Shown piece by piece: positions 6,888 through 8,949 of a DNA stretch of 8,949 nt (position 1 is the stretch's first letter; each line of letters opens with the position of its first letter). A model generated the notes under the pieces. The model ran no database searches. It was not told the DNA's origin and was given only the letters and a program-made list of their open reading frames with translations. Where the stretch lies: the NCBI GenBank assembly GCA_964391015.1, contig CAYMKU010000074.1, forward strand, positions 1 through 8,949, read 5' to 3'. The DNA comes from XYD12-FULL-36-8 sp964391015. Lineage in GTDB: Bacteria; Bacteroidota; Ignavibacteria; Ignavibacteriales; Ignavibacteriaceae. The translations under genes were made by a program, and so were the position numbers.

Positions 6888-6938
6888 TGTCGGTGGCGGA
6901 CGTAAATTGCACAGGTATGGCGGACGAAAATTGCACAC
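6888..6938 (+). repeat. IS21 left terminal repeat with two internal 19-bp repeats
   Basis: It begins TGTCGGTGGCGG. Two copies of a 19-bp unit, GGCGGACGTAAATTGCACA (6895-6913) and its one-base variant (6919-6937), lie 24 bp apart. IS21-family ends carry such repeated transposase-binding sites. Confidence 0.9.
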
Positions 6939-6980
6939 TCCGACAGGCTGTCGGCTCTGGAAAGGTTCAGGGAGCCGGCG

Positions 6981-8009
6981 ATGTATGGGAGGGAGCAGCG
7001 AGTGCTGTTACGTCACTACCTGGAGCGCGGCCTGAGCAAGGCTGAGGTCGCCCGTGATCTGGGCGTTTCGCGGCGCACGGTCTATCACTGGATCGAGTCG
7101 GGGCAGCTGGATCGAGATTTGGATAAGGCTCCGGTGCAATACACGCCGCGGCCGGCGGTCATCTGCAAGGTCGACGCGTTCCGACCCATTATCGAGGCGC
7201 GGCTGGCCGAGTTTCCCAAGCTGACGGCGACGCGGCTGTTCGATGAGATCCGCGCCGCCGGCTACAGCGGCGGCTACACCCAGGTCAAGGAGTACGTGCG
7301 GCGGGTGCGGCCGGCGCCGACGCCGGATCCTGTGGTGCGCTTCGAGACACCTCCAGGCCACCAGGCGCAGGTCGACTTCGCCGAGTTTCGACTGCCGTGG
7401 GGCAAGCGCTACGCGCTCTTGGTGGTACTCGGCTACTCGCGGCTGATGTGGCTGCAGTTCTACAGCCGGCAAACCATGGCGGTGCTGATGGGTGCGCTGG
7501 AGGAGGCGTTAGCGTTCTTCGGTGGCGTCCCGGCGGAGCTACTGTTCGATCAGATGAAGGCAGTGATCATCGAGGATCAGCGTGAAATCGGCGGCAAGCT
7601 GCTCGAGAACGCCGAGTTCATGCGCTTCGCCGCGCACTGGGACTTCCGCATCCGCGCCTGTCGGCCCTACCGGGCCAAGACCAAAGGCAAGGTCGAGCGG
7701 CCGATCGGCTATGTACGCGAGAGCTTCTTCTATGGCCGTCACTTCCTCAACGACGCCGATCTGAACGCGCAGGCGCTATCGTGGCTGGAGCGCACCGCCA
7801 ACGCCCGGACCCATCGAACAACCGCCGAAATGCCACGCGTGCGCTTCGAACGTGATGAGCGCGTGCTGCTCAAGCCTTTGGCGTTGCGGCCATACAGGTC
7901 GCTGGTTTTGGCCGCAAGCACCGCCGCGGCTAAGCCCTCGTATCCGGCTGTGACCGTCGAGCGCCGTCCACTCGCCTCGTATGACCGGCTTGTGCGGGTT
8001 GCCCGATGA
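6981..8009 (+). CDS. istA: IS21-family transposase IstA
   Basis: 342 residues, a little shorter than IstA of IS21 itself (about 390), but all parts are present. An N-terminal helix-turn-helix (about 17-38, KAEVARDLGVSRRTVYHWI) binds the element ends. The DDE integrase core follows, with catalytic residues at D132 (QVDFAEF), D190 (LLFDQMKAV) and E239 (KGKVERPIGY). The C-terminus is a short beta-rich tail. It cuts and joins the IS ends together with IstB. The start ATG is preceded by AGGGAG at 6969-6974 with 6 nt spacing. The stop overlaps the istB start in an ATGA (8006-8009), so the two are translationally coupled. It appears intact and active-looking. Confidence 0.95.
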   Translation: MYGREQRVLLRHYLERGLSKAEVARDLGVSRRTVYHWIESGQLDRDLDKAPVQYTPRPAVICKVDAFRPIIEARLAEFPKLTATRLFDEIRAAGYSGGYTQVKEYVRRVRPAPTPDPVVRFETPPGHQAQVDFAEFRLPWGKRYALLVVLGYSRLMWLQFYSRQTMAVLMGALEEALAFFGGVPAELLFDQMKAVIIEDQREIGGKLLENAEFMRFAAHWDFRIRACRPYRAKTKGKVERPIGYVRESFFYGRHFLNDADLNAQALSWLERTANARTHRTTAEMPRVRFERDERVLLKPLALRPYRSLVLAASTAAAKPSYPAVTVERRPLASYDRLVRVAR

Positions 8010-8833
8010 GCGTGGCTACCCGCACCCAGCGCGACGCAATCCGGGGCATGCTCGCCGATCTCAAAATGCCGGGTTCGCTCGAAGCGGTCGACGGCATCCT
8101 GAGCGAGATCGACGGCGGCCGCGTCGCGGCCACCGATGCCATCAGCCGGCTTTTAACGGCGCAGATCACCCTGCGCAACAATCGCCGGCTGCAAGCCGCG
8201 ATGCGTTCCTCGCGGTTGCCAGCGGTCAAGACCCTGGAAACGTTCGAATTCTCCTTCCAGCCATCGATCAAGCGGGAGCAGATCGAAAGCCTGCACGAGC
8301 TCAACTTCATCGATCGCAAGGAGAACGTGGTGCTGCTTGGCCCACCAGGCGTAGGCAAGACGCATCTGGCGATCAGTCTGGCGATCGCCGCCGCGCAGCG
8401 TGGCCGGCGCGTCTACTACGGCACCCTCATCGATCTGATCACGTCCTTGGAGGAGGCTCAGGCTGCCGGTCGCCTGGCTCGACGCTTGGCCGTTCTCACG
8501 CACCCCTCACTGCTGGTGGTGGATGAGATTGGCTATCTGCCGATCAACCACAGCGGCGCGGTCCTATTCTTCCAGCTCATGAACCGCCGCTACGAGCACG
8601 CGTCGACCGTGCTCACGTCCAACAAAGGCTTTGAGGAATGGGGCGACATCTTCGGTGATGACGTGATGGCTGCAGCATTGATCGACCGCGTCCTGCATCA
8701 CTGCCACCTGGTCAACATCCGGGGCAACAGTTATCGAATGCGCGAGCACACCGAGCTATACCGCAGCCTGCAACCGGAAGTCGAAGCCACTGAACCCGCG
8801 AGACGCACGCGCAAGACGAAATCGAGGCACTGA
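8006..8833 (+). CDS. istB: IS21-family helper ATPase IstB
   Basis: 275 residues, the normal length (IS21 IstB is about 265). It is an AAA+ ATPase related to DnaC that assembles on target DNA and directs IstA to it. The Walker A motif is GPPGVGKT (112-119) and Walker B is LLVVDE (169-174). A sensor-type segment, TSNKGFEEWGDIFGDD, follows at 204-219, and a probable arginine finger is R228. The basic tail RRTRKTKSRH ends the protein. The start lies in the ATGA overlap with istA. It stops 12 nt before the right terminal repeat begins. In the family's logic IstB plays a part comparable to TnsC of Tn7, but it serves only this insertion sequence. Confidence 0.95.
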   Translation: MSVATRTQRDAIRGMLADLKMPGSLEAVDGILSEIDGGRVAATDAISRLLTAQITLRNNRRLQAAMRSSRLPAVKTLETFEFSFQPSIKREQIESLHELNFIDRKENVVLLGPPGVGKTHLAISLAIAAAQRGRRVYYGTLIDLITSLEEAQAAGRLARRLAVLTHPSLLVVDEIGYLPINHSGAVLFFQLMNRRYEHASTVLTSNKGFEEWGDIFGDDVMAAALIDRVLHHCHLVNIRGNSYRMREHTELYRSLQPEVEATEPARRTRKTKSRH

Positions 8834-8845
8834 AGCACAATCATG

Positions 8846-8896
8846 GTGTGCAATTTTCAGCCGCCAGAACTGAGAGATTTACGCCCGCCGTTGACA
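8846..8896 (-). repeat. IS21 right terminal repeat
   Basis: Read from 8896 inward on the minus strand it begins TGTCAACGGCGG and aligns without gaps to the left end. The inner part (TGGCGG, then GAAAATTGCACAC) is best conserved; differences cluster at positions 5-7 and 21-30. It also shows the 24-bp repeat spacing seen at the left end. Confidence 0.9.
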
Positions 8897-8949
8897 AGCG
8901 TTTCGGTAACTATTATCCGACTCCAACAGATAGTTCCTAGAAATAGATC
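8897..8949. other. Flank beyond the IS, nothing recognised
   Basis: 53 bp, more AT-rich than the IS. No gene, repeat or site is visible, and it does not match the left flank of the IS. Confidence 0.5.

Larger units (their letters stand above)
6888..8896 (+). mobile_element. Complete IS21-family insertion sequence, 2009 bp
   Basis: The element carries istA and istB in the usual overlapping order and is bounded by imperfect terminal repeats that both begin TGTC (6888-6938 and, inverted, 8846-8896; 40 of 51 positions agree by eye). Size, gene order and ends with internal repeats all fit IS21. The two genes read rightward. The bases outside the ends (GATAGAC on the left, AGCGTTT on the right) share no 4-8 bp duplication, so the target duplication has been lost or the ends were brought together by rearrangement. 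It separates the cargo on its left from whatever lies beyond 8897. The specific IS name cannot be given without a database search. Confidence 0.93.

Noticed and set aside
6540..6938. A 132-codon minus-strand frame spanning the gene start at 6616 and the IS left end
   Set aside because: It runs across the IS boundary into the terminal repeat and is rich in arginine and serine, as expected for a chance frame.
1..8949. CRISPR array, tRNA or transposon end in the window
   Set aside because: I looked for evenly spaced direct repeats, cloverleaf-like structures and clustered TGT-type transposase sites; the only regular terminal repeats are those of the IS21 element.

Overview
The window looks like the inner part of a Tn7-like transposon in a fairly GC-rich bacterium, most likely a proteobacterium. 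The basis is the base composition, the TnsD/TniQ-type proteins and the IS21-family element; nothing here fixes genus or species.

Layout. (1) Positions 2-118 carry the last 38 codons of a gene entering from the left edge, by position probably the TnsC/TniB AAA+ regulator. (2) Positions 134-3617 hold two consecutive, co-directional TniQ/TnsD-family genes of 598 and about 560-577 residues, each with the CxxC...CxxH zinc-binding signature. The first is separated from the upstream stop by only 15 nt and the second overlaps or abuts the first, so the three form one operon. (3) A strong hairpin at 3621-3652 sits between the second tniQ and a convergent gene, marking the end of the transposition module. 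(4) 3641-4546 (minus strand) is a solitary Dam-type N6-adenine methyltransferase whose start codon lies inside a 10-bp inverted repeat. Just upstream on the same strand is a short decayed fragment (4641-4799) resembling the C-terminal part of an HNH nuclease. (5) 4800-5302 has no convincing gene. (6) 5303-5731 (plus) and 5948-6616 (minus) are two unrecognised convergent genes, with a strong terminator-like hairpin between them. (7) 6888-8896 is a complete IS21-family element of 2009 bp with istA, istB and 51-bp imperfect terminal repeats. No target duplication is visible at its ends.

How it fits together. In Tn7-type elements TnsC links the transposase to a target-selection protein of the TniQ family. 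Two different TniQ proteins in one operon suggest two targeting routes, or a two-component target complex. The genes right of 3620 look like cargo: an orphan Dam methylase, possibly left over from a restriction-modification pair, two genes of unknown function, and a later IS21 insertion. No CRISPR array, cas gene, tRNA or rRNA is visible. Neither transposon end, nor tnsA or tnsB, lies in the window, so the Tn7-like reading rests on the TniQ genes and gene order.
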